Shown here: positions 1 to 12,489 of the stretch, one piece after another
How positions within the stretch are numbered: the stretch's first letter is position 1
Layout: each line of letters begins with the position of its first letter
Assembly (NCBI GenBank): GCA_933207985.1
Contig: OW240917.1
Location: 125,885,829 to 125,949,828, forward strand
Reading direction: 5' to 3'
Length of the DNA: 64,000 nucleotides
Source: Pelobates cultripes
Lineage: Eukaryota; Chordata; Amphibia; Anura; Pelobatidae
Made by a program: the position numbers and the translations under genes
The notes under the pieces: model-generated
The model's input: the letters and a program-made list of their open reading frames with translations, nothing else
What the model was told of the DNA's origin: nothing
Databases searched by the model: none

Positions 1-315
1 AGAGGTAGCAGTGGGATTTGTATGTGATATTAACTTATTTCGATGGCTTAAATAGTAAGAATAAGATAAACAAAATCTATTTAAAGGTAAATCTGCAAAA
101 TATCTATTAAGAAAGGAAAAGGAAAAATAACTCATAAAGAAAAAAACAAACAAAGGAGGCATCTACACTCCAATATTTGGCCAGATTCTAAGTTTAGGGA
201 CGGGACTTAAGCACAAGGCCAGCTGGACGCCATTCCTCGCTGCACAGCTCACTAATTCACTATATATAAACACAAATACTGCTAAATAATATTGATATTT
301 GCACACCACAGGTTA
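1..315. other. Intron flank, nothing recognised
   Basis: AT-rich non-coding sequence with no recognisable repeat or exon. It ends at the 8-bp target duplication (316-323) of the hAT element that follows. Confidence 0.5.
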
Positions 316-323
316 CCTTACAG

Positions 324-1096
324 CAAGCATGTCAAACTCGTGGCCCGCGGACCACAAGGTCCATCTTTACGGCCCCGCGAGCCCCGAGTACATGCCGGTG
401 TTATAGTAGAGTAGGCACCTGCTTTCCCCACATTGCAGGTGTCTACTCTTCTAACACTTACCTGGCCATGGAGGAGGGCCAGCGAGGGAGCTCAGTGTTG
501 CTGCTCCTCACTGCTCACTCGCCGTCTGTAGTGAAGCCGGGTGCCGGAATATGAGCAGTGAGGAGCAGGAAGGACCACAGAGAGATGCCCCACATCGGCT
601 CCATAAGGTAAGGAGCAATAAAAAAAAAAGTATGTCTGTGCAAGAATGTGTAAGTGTGATGTGTGTGTGTGTCTGTCAGTGTGTGTGTCTGTCTGTTTGT
701 CAGTAAGTATGTGTGTGTGTGTGTGTGTGTGTGTGTCTGTCAGTGAGTATGTGTGTGTCTCTGTCAGTGTGTGTGTGTGTGTGTGTCTGTCAGTGAGTGT
801 GTGTGTCTGTCAGTATGTGTCTGTCTGTGAGTATGTGTGTGTCAGTGTGCCTGTTTGTGTGTGCCAGTCAGTGAATATGCGTGTGTGTCAGCGGGAGGAT
901 CAGGTTTGGCACATGGTGATGTGATTTAGTAGAGGGGGATGCTAGGTTCTTTTTTATACTGTACTTTTACTTTTTCAAATAAACCTAAGTTTCTATGAAC
1001 ATTTACGGTATTTTCTTTTTTTCTTTTTTTTGCGGTCCACATAAACTTAAACCTTGTTTATGTGGCCCGATCCAGATTTTTAGTTTGATATGCTTG
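324..1096. mobile_element. Non-autonomous hAT element with 8-bp TSD
   Basis: The ends are inverted repeats: CAAGCATGTCAAACT on the left and AGTTTGATATGCTTG on the right. The element is flanked by an exact 8-bp duplication CCTTACAG (316-323 and 1097-1104), the target size of the hAT superfamily. The subterminal sequence (GTGGCCCGCGGACCACA and, inverted, TGTGGCCCGATCC) is of the kind common in vertebrate hAT copies. There is no transposase frame. The interior is GC-rich, followed by a TG-rich tandem array, so it must have been mobilised in trans. Superfamily is supported by TSD length and termini; the exact family is not named. Confidence 0.88.
656..890. repeat. TGTGTGTCTGTCAG minisatellite inside hAT
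   Basis: Tandem array of TG runs punctuated by TCTGTCAG. It gives spurious Cys/Val/Ser-rich open frames. It lies inside the hAT element at 324-1096. Very similar arrays recur inside other hAT-like elements of this window (about 17985, 31490, 53190 and 63190). Confidence 0.85.
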
Positions 1097-1369
1097 CCTT
1101 ACAGTATTTTCAGATCCTGATCCAGAAGCTGCAATTAAAAAACAAGGCTATTGATAATTAATAAGCACCAGTAGCCCATGGAAAAATAAAACCTTCTTAA
1201 AATGGTTGTACCCCACAAAACATCTCTCCCCTTGACGCCAATCAATCGGTAACTGCAATGGAGGTGCTCCTTAGGGTAGTTCTAGCTTTATAATCCAGAT
1301 TATATATAAAGTGCAACTCACAGTGCACTATAATGTGCAGAAAGTATAAATAACTGAGTGGAAAATCAG

Positions 1370-2120
1370 TGCATAAGTGGAAAAAAAACTTACAATCATC
1401 TTTTAACTCTGGAGTCTCTTGGTATTCTGCCAGGGATAAGTTGAAACATAATGCAAATAACTACAAAGGGAAAAAATATAGTATAATACTGCAACACTTC
1501 TATATGAAAGATCTGTAAATGAAAATAAACTCACAAGGAGAGAGCAGTGGAAGTCTGCTCTAACTTTGAAGGCTTGGTCCTATAACTCAGGACTAGACTA
1601 TGGTAGATGATCTGGACGGCAGTAGAAATTCTTTCTTTATTTAACATAAAAGTAAAAATCACAAGGTGATATAGCTCTTTAGTCCCAATGTAGTTCTCAC
1701 CTTTCAAATATACTGCTATCCAAATTTGCAATTAATTGTAGCGTATGGAATATACTGTCTAAAGGAGAGTCCTTCCGGGAAGCATCGCCGTGGCGCATAA
1801 TAGAACTTGATGACGCATTTCGCCTGGGCTGCTTCCTCAGGTCACGTTGTGGTCCTGCCGTTCTGTTCAATTTAAGTCCGCTTTAGTGGGCGGAGTAGTA
1901 AAGAAAAAATGGCAATAGTGTAATATTGTATAAAATTAATTTGCTACAGTGGGCTCATATATTAAAATTCACTTATAAATTAAAGTGCAGGCAGATTAAA
2001 ACTAAATTAAGTGTACCACTTGTCCTTCCAGGATATATGAAAGTTCTCACTGATAAATTCTCTTGATGTCACTCCACTTCCTTCCAACTTGTTTTATCAA
2101 TCTTTTGACTTCCTTAGGGG
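1370..2120 (-). mobile_element. Penelope-like terminal module (probable)
   Basis: Read on the minus strand, this stretch contains CTGAGGAAGC, a short stem, then GGCGAAATGCGTC (about 1806-1843). This is the CTGANGAAG..CGAAACG core seen in the terminal repeats of Penelope-like elements, followed downstream by an AAATAAAG block (around 1635-1650). No coding part was recognised in the adjacent sequence. The boundaries are approximate because no target duplication was found. Confidence 0.4.
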
Positions 2121-3985
2121 ATGATTAAAAACCATTTTAGTGACAAGTTCACCTTCAAGAAGTTACATTAAAAGATATATTTACCTAAATATTTTTAGGT
2201 CCACCTTCATTATGCTTTCTATTGGAGCCCATGTTGTAAATGTTTATGACCATGTCAAAGGAACAGCATAAATTCAAGAAAACGATTAATCTCTCCATTG
2301 GCTAACGATTTGACTAGCATGATGTGTAGATTAAATGTTGTCATACGTTGATGCCAAATCATGTTAATATGCTTAGTATGACAGGTGCTCTTTTAAGAAT
2401 GCAACAAAAAAAACCTTTTAATGTTTACATCAACACCATTTCATTAATGGGTGTACTGCGGGGAAGTTTTGGAATATAACATTTTAGTGGAATGCCCTTT
2501 GGGGCTAGTATGTCAAGAATTAAGTTGTTGGTCTCGGGTACACAAGTCTGGGGATTCCATCCTGTCCTAGGCCACCAGCACTGTGTGATCTCAGGGAAAT
2601 CAGTTAACTAGTTATTTATTATTAAGCCTGACAAAACAGTGTGATAAATTATATCCTCTTTTTTTCTGAGCAAATGTTGTAAGCACATAAAGTACTTCTC
2701 CGTTTACCATGCTGTCATGGAAAATATTGGCATAGTACATGGATTCCTAATTCTCAGTAACAGTTTTAAATAAACTGTTTGTGTACATCTGCAGGCACAT
2801 TGGGAGTTAGTGTCAATTGACCTATATAGCTGTATTACATGTTGAATTCTCAGATGGATAGTTAGGTTACAGGGTCCGGAAAATGGAAATGAAAGATTAG
2901 TCTGTTATATAATATTCATGAGTGGTAGTGAACTTATTTAACTTTTTGATTCTTTAGAGGACTGTGTGCAAGTTCTTACAAATGGAATATAGATCTCAGT
3001 ACCTTGTAGATCATTTTAAATCTCAGAAGACCAAACATTATGGGGTTTATATGCTAAACAGTGAATTATGTTGACCAACCAAGTTGTAATATTTAGGGGA
3101 AACAATTTCAATTTGTGACCTAAATTGTGCAAAAAAGTTGTCATTTGCCATAGTTAACTCTGTTTTTTGTTTTATTTTATCTTGGTGGAATCCAAGTGTT
3201 TAAAATTCACATTTTCCAATATGAAGTATATAGTGTCAGGTTATCATTAATGAGAATAATAAATACTGGGCATTTTGTAGGCGATTCCAGGTGGTATGTG
3301 GTTAATTTCCAGGATTTTGTATGTAAGCCATACAATACCATCAGTGAGCATCGTACTTGTCCCTCATGGAAAGGGTTAAAGACCTGATGCTGTGAGCTGT
3401 CTTTGGTGGCTGATACATTGCTTTCACCTGGCACTCTGAAAGGGTTAACACCTGTATTAATTAGGACTGTCCCTTGCCCTTTTTGTTTTTGTGTCTCTCA
3501 CTCATCATTATGTGTACAGAATCATCATGCTCACTCTCCCTGTCAGCATCAGTGGCGGCAGCCAGTCTGACCTGGAAAGGAGCCGACACTCTGGAGGTCT
3601 CCTCTTAAACCCGGAAGTGTCAGTAATCCACTGTTTTCCTACAAGCTGGCTCTGTTTATGATGGATATCAAGTGGCTGCTTCACCTGACTCTACTGTCAC
3701 CAAGAAGCCTCAGGCTCAAACAGTGCGGTGCCTATAGTTGATTGCAGTCTGGCCATTAAAGCCTGTGTTTCTGTTGCCTTGTTAATTTGTCTGCATTCTC
3801 ATCAATCTAGATGTTTCATTCTTTCCTTTTCACTCCTTTATAGAATTTATAGAAAGGTTAATATACTGAAGCAAGCATTAACTAAATTACATTCTTTTAC
3901 ATAGCAGTGTCCATAAAACTGCAATTATGTCAATGTAAGCACATTTCAGAAATAATTACATTACGATCTTTGCCATATTCACACA
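2121..3985. other. Intron, nothing recognised
   Basis: Mixed AT-rich sequence without a clear repeat, exon or RNA gene. Short open frames around 3196-3434 overlap on both strands and have no recognisable motif. Confidence 0.45.
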
Positions 3986-4105
3986 TTTTAAGCCCATTTA
4001 GGCATTGGCTTCTTCACCTGTAAATATTTCCTTTCTATAAGTGTTAAGGGCTGTGGAATAATTTGGTGCTGTATAAATGTTCATAATAATAAAGAAAAAT
4101 AAATA
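3986..4105 (+). repeat. L2/SINE 3' tail
   Basis: It ends with a GGGCTGTGGAATAATTTGGTGC-type block followed by TGTATAAAT and (AAT)n, the 3' tail shared by L2 LINEs and L2-tailed SINEs in frogs. The same tail appears on the other strand at about 23600, 31990 and 34022. Confidence 0.55.
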
Positions 4106-4130
4106 TTTAAATTAGCTGCTACTTTATAAT

Positions 4131-4156
4131 GATGGATGGATGGATAGATAGATAGA
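4131..4156. repeat. (GATG)n(GATA)n microsatellite
   Basis: GATGGATGGATGG followed by ATAGATAGATAGA. Confidence 0.9.
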
Positions 4157-4450
4157 CGTATTGCAACTCTTCATAATATTGCCATAAAGCTCTCTATGAA
4201 CAAATTCCTGTAACTACTCATATTAATGGAAAAGGGTCACCTTCTTGTGACAGGTTTATAAAAGCCACATAAATATGATATACGTGAAATATAATAGAAT
4301 GGCAGAATATATTTGACCATCATACACTTAAAGCCATAAAGGTATATTGCAATTAATATATATATTTACATGAGAGGTTAAAGTGCATTTTATTAAAACA
4401 CATATAGAAGACTGAAAGCAGAACTCTTTGTTACACTGATCGGCCCAACA

Positions 4451-4499
4451 TATATGTGTGTATATTATATATATAATATAAAATATGTATATATAACAT
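4451..4499. repeat. AT/GT-rich microsatellite
   Basis: Imperfect TA, GT and TATAA runs, low complexity. Confidence 0.75.
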
Positions 4500-5412
4500 A
4501 CAAGATCCAGCACACTCACTTATCCACTAAACAGCCACTTCAATGTTGACAGATTTTATGAGGTTTTTTTATTTTTAAAAAATACCTAATCTAGGTAAAA
4601 AATAATGGGGGTATAGTTACATTATATGATCATACATTGCATAAACCTGCCACAACGTCAATGTACCCCATCTTTGGCAGGTCCTACTCTAACAGCCTAA
4701 TGTCTGCTCTTGAAATTAATTCACTTACTTGGGGGGGGGAGGAGGGAATCCATCTGGGGCTCTCTGCAGTACAAGGCTAAATAGGCCCTGGCATGAGGCA
4801 TCTGTTAACTAAACGCCCATTATTTTATCCTACATTAGCTGTGTCTGTGTTAAATATTAAATATTTCTGTGGTGTGAGAGAAACTCTCATGACATGTAGG
4901 TATATAAATGATCTGAGAAATACAATGCCTAAATATCCATTTGGTGCCTATAACTACTTAGCTCTTAAATGCATCCATGAAACATAATGATATAATTTGT
5001 TTTAGGGGCAGTTGGTACTGTTGCCTTGGGAAATCTGGATCCAATAGACTTAGTGGCTCTTTTTCCTCAAAAACATTGGTTAAACTGGTTGGGGAGAGTT
5101 TTTCAAGAACCGACTGTTTATTTGTTCCTCTGGTTCATTATGGTAGCATTTAGCTTTGATTGGAGAAGAGAGCACATGTGGAAAGATATATAGGGGGGCT
5201 ATCCTTAACTTGTGATCTCTTAGACCTCACATTTAGAACTAACAAGATTGTGATTGTTGAAACAAGTTTTATATCCAAAACATGTGACAACTATTTTTTT
5301 TTAATTCACCAATGATAATGTATGACATGTTTCTACATAGCTTTATCTAGTAATGCACTTAAAGGAGGAATGTCACTTCTCTGGAAGTTACCCCATTAAA
5401 TAAAACATTACC
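4500..5412. other. Intron, nothing recognised
   Basis: Includes a short G tract near 4730. A TTAAAGGAGGAATGTC piece near 5358 resembles a T2 MITE end but has no partner end. No coding signal. Confidence 0.4.
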
Positions 5413-5583
5413 AGGGTATTCATTAATGTGAGAGTTATCAGTAATTCAAAGTGAATTTTAAAGTTAAGGCCAGAATAGCTGAAATGGAAGAATCTGGAGT
5501 GTCCGCTTCAATTATGGCTGTTTTGGTATAATATTTGAAATTCACTTTGAATTCCTTAAAATTCTCACTATAGCAAATAACCC
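5413..5583. mobile_element. Palindromic MITE, GGGTTATTTA family
   Basis: Left part AGGGTATTCATTAATGTGAG..AATTCAAAGTGAATTTTAAA, right part the inverted match TTTGAAATTCACTTTGAATT..CTCACTATAGCAAATAACCCT. The whole unit is an imperfect palindrome of about 170 bp. Related copies lie at 26103-26246, 42111-42255 and 42740-42877, with partial ones near 27257 and 51059. Superfamily not assigned. Confidence 0.7.
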
Positions 5584-6754
5584 TTTAAAATTCACCTAAA
5601 ACTAGTGTTAATAGTTTTTTTCTCGTTTGTGTGATGAACTGTTGTCTTTTAAATGTATATTAAAGATTTAACAGTTGACATTTCAATTGAGATGTGTCCA
5701 GGCACAGCCAGAGCACACATTGCATAAGGAAAAGCAGAAACATTGTTTAATTTCTCCTCTTTCTATTTGCTGACATACGGGTGCAAAGGACGCCTCTTAA
5801 AACACTAACACTGTCTGACAAGGAGATAAGGTGGAAGCACCCGTTGCATTCACACCTTCCTAATACATAGAGTTTATAAAATCCTGGGAAATGGCATATC
5901 CCCCTGTAAGGGAGGGCAAAATTCGGTATAGGGAACTATCCTGATTTTCCCTCTTCTACATTATTGCTCACATTTATACGTTATGGAGTTTTCCCTGCTT
6001 GTGGTCTGGGTCTGCTTCGAACGTTTTTACTCACTTCTTAATTAATTGTTATTCACTCCTTGCCCGAAGCATTAGAGATTTAGTCATCGAACTGAAAGGG
6101 CCAGTGTAAGCACTATAACCACATTTCATCCTCCAAAGAGTGTGGTATTTGGATCACTCTGAGCCATCTCTCATTTCTTAGAGTGGCTTATAGAAGTAAC
6201 AATTAGTAAATAATCACAGTCACTATAAGACAGCCCACTAGCTCAGGCAAATGGTTATATTAGTTCCAAATGGCCTTATACCAGTTTTGACCATATTGTG
6301 CGTGCATTCTGCACTCTCTTTTCCCTCGATAGAGACAAGTCGCGGACGGTGCATGCGCAGGCCACACCTCACCTCAACCAATATCAAAAATACAGCTCTG
6401 TTCACTAAACAGTGAATTAGGTTCTGCTTAAACTACTGTCAGTTTATAATGCAATTCTAGCATCTTATTTAATCTTTGTTACTGCGGGTGGGGGGTAAAT
6501 GAATTATCCCATAAACTGGGCCAAGGTTTATGGGATAACATAAGTCCCCATATTCCTGATTGGAACACCTTAACTGGTGTAAAAGGAATCTACCTGCACC
6601 TACAATCAAAGACAATACACTGTGAATTATGTGGATCTTTCAAGGTTTATTTCATGTTTCTTTTTTGTTTTATTAGTTTAATTTTAATTTTTTGCATTAT
6701 TTCTGAATACATTAGCAATATAATACATTGTAAAAAAAATAATTTATTTTGACC
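5584..6754. other. Intron with one perfect hairpin
   Basis: No gene or known repeat recognised. A 13-bp perfect inverted repeat (TTATCCCATAAAC and GTTTATGGGATAA) with a 9-base loop sits at 6504-6538. Confidence 0.45.
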
Positions 6755-7309
6755 TTAAAGGAACACTATAGTCACCTAAATTACTTTAGCTAAATAAAGC
6801 AGTTTTAGTGTATAGATCATTCCCCTGCAATTCCACTGCTCAAATCACTGTCATTTAGGGGTTAAATCACTTTGTTTCTGTTTATGCAGCCCTAGCCACA
6901 CCTTCCCTGGCTATGACTGACAGAGCCTGCATAAAAACAAAAACTGGTTTCACTTTCAAACAAATGTAATTTACCTTAAATAATTGTATCTCAATCTCTA
7001 AATTAAACTTTAATCACATACAGGAGGCTCTTGCAGGGTCTAGCAAGCTATTAACATAGCAGGGGATAAGAAAATCTTAATTAAACAGAACTTGCAAAAA
7101 AGAAAGCCTAAATAGGGCTCTCTTTACAGGAAGTGTTTATGGAAGGCTATGCAAGTCACATACAGGGAGGTGTGACTAGGGTTCATAAACAAAGGGATTT
7201 AACTCCTAAATGGCAGAGGATTGAGCAGCGAGGCTGCAGGGGCATGTTCTATACACCAAAACTGCGTCATTAAGCTAAACTTGTTCAGTTGACTATAGTG
7301 TCCCTTTAA
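6755..7309. mobile_element. T2/Kolobok-type MITE, TTAA target
   Basis: TTAA at 6755-6758 and 7306-7309 flank matching ends: AGGAACACTATAGTCAC on the left and GACTATAGTGTCCCT on the right. TTAA duplication plus AGGRNACACTATAG ends match the T2 MITE family described in Xenopus and grouped with Kolobok. No coding capacity. A diverged copy in the same orientation is at about 43659-44098. Confidence 0.85.
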
Positions 7310-7461
7310 TAAGCCATAATACATTTAAGCCTCTTTAATACAACTACCAGATTAATCTAACACTTCCAGTATTGATTCTGTGCTGGATACATTTATTGAT
7401 TGATTATGGGAAACAATGGAGAGTGTGCATGTTAACATGTGTGCCTCTTGTACTATTGCAG

Positions 7462-7484
7462 AATAATAATAATAATAATAATAA
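7462..7484. repeat. (AAT)n microsatellite
   Basis: Uninterrupted AAT run of about eight units. Confidence 0.9.
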
Positions 7485-7611
7485 ATAGAGTTGTATTACT
7501 GAAAGAATTTAATCTTGATTGGAGTTGCTTCTTCTGTTAATAATTGTGCAATGTCAGTGTAAGACTTCTTATATAGTCAGGCTACAAAGAATACAAAAAC
7601 AACACATTTAA

Positions 7612-7750
7612 CAACAGGCACACCCTATAGGCAAATTTCCCAAATATTATGGAATTTGAAAAAGACAGCATCTTCTCATATCCTATACAATGTTTGGTTT
7701 GGTTCGGTAAAGCACTGCACTGCATTGACCTTCGTGTTTACACATTCTAG
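7612..7750. repeat. Diverged repeat, copy 1 of 2
   Basis: Begins ACATTTAACAACAGGCACAC and contains TGGTTTGGTTCGGTAAAGC..TGACCTTCGTGT. The same order of blocks occurs at 8696-8850 (ACATTTAACAACAGGTACAC ... TGGCTGGTTTGGGTGAAGC..TGACCTCCGTGT). An unclassified interspersed repeat or an old local duplication. Confidence 0.5.
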
Positions 7751-8179
7751 AACTACCTAACATAAAAAAGAAAAATTGGAATTGAAAAAAGTATATAATA
7801 CCTTGTTCTTTTTTTTTTTAAATATAATTATAATACAGATAAATGCATTTTCTACTATTAAAATATCCTAGGGGTTGTAGTACTGTAACTGCTGGGAATA
7901 CATCCTTATCCCCTCCAGTCTTCTGGACAGTAGAATTTCAATAATTTGCCCTCCGTGGAGTACCTCTAAATTCCTACTTTTGTGTTCAGCAAACCTCATT
8001 CTGACTGGGTGATAGTCTATATTCATGTTCAGTTGGTGTTATGTGATGGTGATTGTTCCTTTTTAAGATATCTTGGATGTTTGCAGATATCATGGGAATG
8101 GTTCACTCACTTATATTCTTGAGAAATTGGTAATTATTAGTGCTTATCATTGTATATGCTGTATATGCTGCCTTTCATG

Positions 8180-8600
8180 TAACTTAATTGTCATTTGCTT
8201 ATCTCCCTTTCACTGAACCTCCTGACATGAGTCCTCTTTGTCAACAAGGCATCTTTCACTATTCAGTCAACATCCATAAGCTATTCATTGGTCTTTAGCC
8301 AATTTCTTCCCAGCATTGTCCTTGTAAAAAGGTTTTGAAAATAATGTTGCTAAAGGCCTTTTTTTCTCAGAGTGAAATGGGATTATCGTAAATACTGGTA
8401 CTGAAAAGAGAGTGATTCCTCCAGCCCACTTTATTTCACAGCTCAGACTGAAAAAAATGGTGCTCTCTAATTGTCTTCCTCTCTAGTGAATAGCCAGCTT
8501 GACAGGAAAGTCTACTTTATAAAGGTGTCTTAAGCCAGCAAGCCCCCTGGAACCAAAGAACTCTAAAGTATCAAGCATGTTAATTAACAGGTTATGGAAG
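8180..8600. other. Balanced-composition block, possible conserved non-coding element
   Basis: About 400 bases free of recognised repeats, with less biased composition than its surroundings. It contains CCAAT-like and TTAATTAA-like words. No exon signal. Proposed only by appearance; conservation cannot be judged from one sequence. Confidence 0.25.
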
Positions 8601-8695
8601 AGGCTTATTGTAAGGCAGGGAAGTGTGAACTATTTTCTTTAGTGAAGAAAACAGCTAGTGTGTGAATTCTGCCCTGCAGCCCTATGTGGTCACAT

Positions 8696-8850
8696 TTAAC
8701 AACAGGTACACGTCACAGAGAACTTCCCAGACTTCCGCCATTTGCATGAGCTAACAACATACATGTTGTGACCAATAAAACTTGTGGCTGGTTTGGGTGA
8801 AGCCCTGCAGTGACCTCCGTGTCGTGCCTTCTAAAATAAGAAAACATACA
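8696..8850. repeat. Diverged repeat, copy 2 of 2
   Basis: Same block order as 7612-7750, with many substitutions and small indels. Orientation is the same. Confidence 0.5.
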
Positions 8851-8855
8851 AACAA

Positions 8856-10375
8856 AACATAAAAAAATAATTAAAAATAGATTTATTTTTTTATCATGCA
8901 AAAATATGATTTTTTTTGTCCGTTCTGAATGTTTAATACTGTAGATTCAAGCATTACCATGTCCAGCAGTTGAGTCTCACACGTACTACAATGATCTACG
9001 ACTCTGGCTCCTCGAATAGCATTCGTGCCCTATTAAACAGCATGGTTGCTACTGTGTTCTTTCAGGATCCTGGTTGTGCTAAAGTTCCTGAAAGTAAAAT
9101 GATAAAGAACATACCAGAGTATTTGTGCAGCTGCCTATATTTTCAGGCAGTGAAGGCTTGCGAAGCATATAGATTTTTTTCCTCGCTTTGTTTTGTGAGT
9201 CCGTAACAGCAGGAGCTTTTCCTGCCACAGGACTCAAACAAGCAATCTTTTGTTTGCATTGCACGTAAACAAGAAAACTTGCCTGACAGCAAATTAATAC
9301 ATTAGAACTTTTTTCTTCTTCGGAAATGGAAGTTTTGTCATGGTTTCTCAAGACCTTGTTAAAACTAACTGAGATGCTGCTACATCCTATAATTTATCTT
9401 GAGTGATGGTAAAATGTCCTTTTATTTTATATGTATACGCAAGCACACACACACACAATGGAATGTGCTCTAATACCAGCTGCACAGGGAGTACGATCTC
9501 CCAATACTCAGTCTGGTGACATGGCTGGGTGTGAACCCATAATATATGGAATAACAGGGGGTAAGTATTGCAGAAATGTTGCTTCAGGCAGATTTGAAAA
9601 TGGAAGGATTGTTATTGTCCTAGGCTACTGATGGTTAAACTCTGACATTACAGCTGTTGTGTACTTGTTTTCCCTTGATGCCCTTTGGACAGAGCATTAT
9701 GAGACACTTATAATAGCTTTGGTATAGGACTAGGGCTGCTGTGGTTTCTTGGGCTTAAATCACCTCCATATGCTGATGGGCAAATATGGAAGGAAGTAAT
9801 TCATGAATCAACATGTTGAGTATCCAGGAAAAGAGAGCTTCTAGCAACCCTAGTTAGGACAAAATTGGGCCAAACGCTATTGTGAATATGGCTCTATTGT
9901 TTAGAACAGGCTTATTGTATCATGCATAATGGAAAGAGCCTCTGATGCTGTATTAGAGATCCAAGACATACCAATAGATTCACTATAGTAATTACAGTAA
10001 TGCGAGTTTAAAATGCACTAAATATATTTCCTTTTTTATTTGTGTCTCTAAAATGGCGTATATTTCTAATACCTGGCTCCGGGTGTGGTTTTCAATATGT
10101 TATGAATTCACCTTATTGCTCCTGGAATGTCTCACCCTATAAACCAAAATTGTCATTGGCTATTTGAAATCAAGGGAGGAATGAAGACACCATGTCATCT
10201 GTACAATATTGTAAATACTTGTGGATAATTCTACAGCTTTCTTTTTGGAATCAAACAAGAGACAGCCTGAAATAAAAAGAATATCGTAAGCCTTTTGAGT
10301 TCAAACTCATGCATACATCCTACTGGAGGTGATTTTATCATACTTGTCTATCCTATAATTCCTGCCCGGCTGGTA
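8856..10375. other. Intron, nothing recognised
   Basis: Short (CA)n near 9443. Open frames of 60-90 codons here overlap on both strands and have no domain signature. Confidence 0.4.
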
Positions 10376-10720
10376 GAAGTCATTAGTAATTTTTGTCTGC
10401 AGCCCTCACTGCTGTTTTCTTGAGGAAAGCTTTTGGAGCAATAGTGTTCGCTCCCCCCTCCCTCCGGGTGAAGAGAGATGGACAGATCAGAACTTCAGCC
10501 CCTGTATGACGTCTTTCAACACTGCAGATTGAACCGACCTTTCAGAGGAAGTGCATAGGAACCCTGTTACATAAGCTTCTCTTGGTGCACGCTTCAAAGG
10601 AAGCAGAGCATTCTAACAGTAAACATTTGCATGCTACAGAAATACACGGATGTATTGCAGAGACGGGAATATGCAAACTTACCAACCTGGCAAATGTTTA
10701 AAAACAGATCCTTCTTCGTA
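10376..10720. other. Possible conserved non-coding element
   Basis: Repeat-free block with several factor-like words close together: GTAAACATTTGCATGC (forkhead-like next to an octamer-like ATTTGCAT), then ATATGCAAA and GGCAAATGTTTA. The words are seen directly; function is inference. Confidence 0.3.
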
Positions 10721-11340
10721 GGGTATTACACGGCAGAGCTTTCACTTTTTGTTTTATTTACATTTTCTTGAGACCTTAAAACATAACTTTTTAAGCTATA
10801 TTTTCCTACATTCTGATTTCTTTGATTGTATTTTTTAATAAGGTTCCACAGATTTGAAATTTGCTTTTGAAGTCTCTGAGTGTGGGAGCGATGATTTGCA
10901 CATTCATCTTATAGTGGTAAAAGGTTACAAAATAATAGGCAGCATTGAGATCTGTTCTCATAACTACGAGGTATCCCTCTTTTGACTTTAAATCCATCTG
11001 TGCCCATTCTTTCTTGTCTAAATATTCCTCTTTTTCGGTGCATAAGAGTGTATAAAACAACTTCACAGCAATATCACTTTAAACTACAATGCATTTTTGT
11101 AGAAATTAATTTGAGACCATAATGTACTAGTGTTTTGTTCAATGTACATTTTAGGTAGCATAAAAGGTTATCAGTAGATCATGAAGTCAACTAAAAAGTC
11201 TCTGAACAACCTTACAAACAACTTTAGATTGTATGGTTGTTTGGCTGGTGTCTTCTTCAACTACTATTCTCGTATGCCATACATGTTTTGTTAGAATTTA
11301 ATGTTTGTGTTGTTTCCTATTGTACAGCGTTTTATAGTAT
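10721..11340. other. Intron, nothing recognised
   Basis: AT-rich sequence with no identified repeat or exon. Confidence 0.4.
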
Positions 11341-12130
11341 ATAACAAATAAATGGGTCAGCGCTAAATAACCAAAAAGAGTAAAAACAAGGCAGCAACCC
11401 TCTCAACCCTTTCAAAATCTAAAAGAATGTTGCACAAGAAAAAGGACTGCGCCACATCAAAATTACAGTAATCAGACAAACTATAAAAAGTCTTGTCCCA
11501 ACAATGAAAGTTCACACATACGAAGATGCCTCTTGTTAAGAGGTAAGTGCAGCTGTACGTGTTAAATAAGCATGGATTATTTGTACTTGGGGGATGTGGT
11601 AGTTCAAATCTCTTAGGTATCCGTATGTGACTAAAGAAAGACAAGGCAAACTGCAATATGTCGAAACTCGGTATCAGGGTATATTCAAGGTAGCGATGTC
11701 ACACTCACATGTAAAAGAGCTATGGCCAGCTCTAGCGTGTACAGTATACAGTGGTACAATCCCCACTTAAAGGATAAGATGAGGGGCGTCTGCATCAGTA
11801 GAGTTATCCAGGTGCTTAAAAGAGAATAAAAAAGCAACAAATAGTGCTCTCAAGAGTAGAGCAGGCTCACTGCTCTATGATGATAGCGTTGGTGGTATGA
11901 TCCCCACCTGGAATTTCTTGAGAGTAGAGATGATAAAAATGCCAGGAGGTATAAAATATAAAATAAAAATAAGGTATTAAATATAAAGGTAATGGCACAA
12001 TATGCTATTGTGGTAACCAAAAATCCTTTATTAAATAAAATAGAAAATGACATCCATAATGCATTTCACCAATATAGTCTTTTTCAAATGGAATAAAAAC
12101 ATACAGCCTTGTAAATTGGGGTTTATCTCA
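11341..12130 (-). mobile_element. Penelope-like terminal module (probable)
   Basis: On the minus strand, around 12058-12091, a decayed TTGAAAAAG..stem..TGGTGAAATGCATT core is followed by TTTAATAAAGGATTTTTGG. This is the arrangement of the Penelope-type terminal repeat also seen at 1370-2120 and 49213-49460. It lies just upstream of a plus-strand Penelope endonuclease scrap (12490-12640), which supports the assignment. Boundaries are approximate. Confidence 0.4.
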
Positions 12131-12235
12131 AAACAGAATGCACCTGTCATGGTTGATTATATATTTCCTACCTGTTCTATGTTAAATATTGTATATACTA
12201 TGCATTAATATTGTTTTTGTATTTTATTGTACCCT

Positions 12236-12311
12236 ATTGTATTAATGCAATGTTTTATGGAAAATGAGAGAAATCTCAATGTCTCCTTCCTGGTAAAATA
12301 TTTTATAAATA
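12236..12311 (-). repeat. Short interspersed repeat with (TTTA)n tail
   Basis: On the minus strand it reads TTTATAAAATATTTTACCAG then GAAGGAGACATTGAGATTTC. The same sequence, other strand, is at 39092-39180. Looks like a SINE or LINE 3' end with a TTTA simple tail. Confidence 0.55.
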
Positions 12312-12337
12312 AATAAACTATAGGAATGGGATAGTTT

Positions 12338-12455
12338 AAAATTGGGTCCAATGTTGCATCATAGGCTGTCCACCAATAGACAAACAGTGCTACTTTACAC
12401 AATACAAATATAGAAAACAAGCATATATATTAGTAGGTCTTCAAGTGTAGAGTTG
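12338..12455. repeat. Inverted-repeat arm, partner at 14828-14955
   Basis: Blocks such as TAGGCTGTCCACCAATAGAC and AGGTCTTCAAGTGTAGAGTT reappear as their reverse complements at 14828-14955. The arms are about 2.4 kb apart now, but 1.7 kb of that is a later retroposon insertion. They look like the two oppositely oriented terminal repeats of a Penelope-like element. Confidence 0.65.
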
Positions 12456-12489
12456 AAATAAATTAACAACCCCAAATTATTAAAGTGTA

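Noticed and set aside
1806..1843. Active hammerhead ribozyme
   Set aside because: The CTGAGGA..GGCGAAA arrangement is suggestive, but the stem next to the core is mispaired and other copies have core changes; I list it only as Penelope-related.
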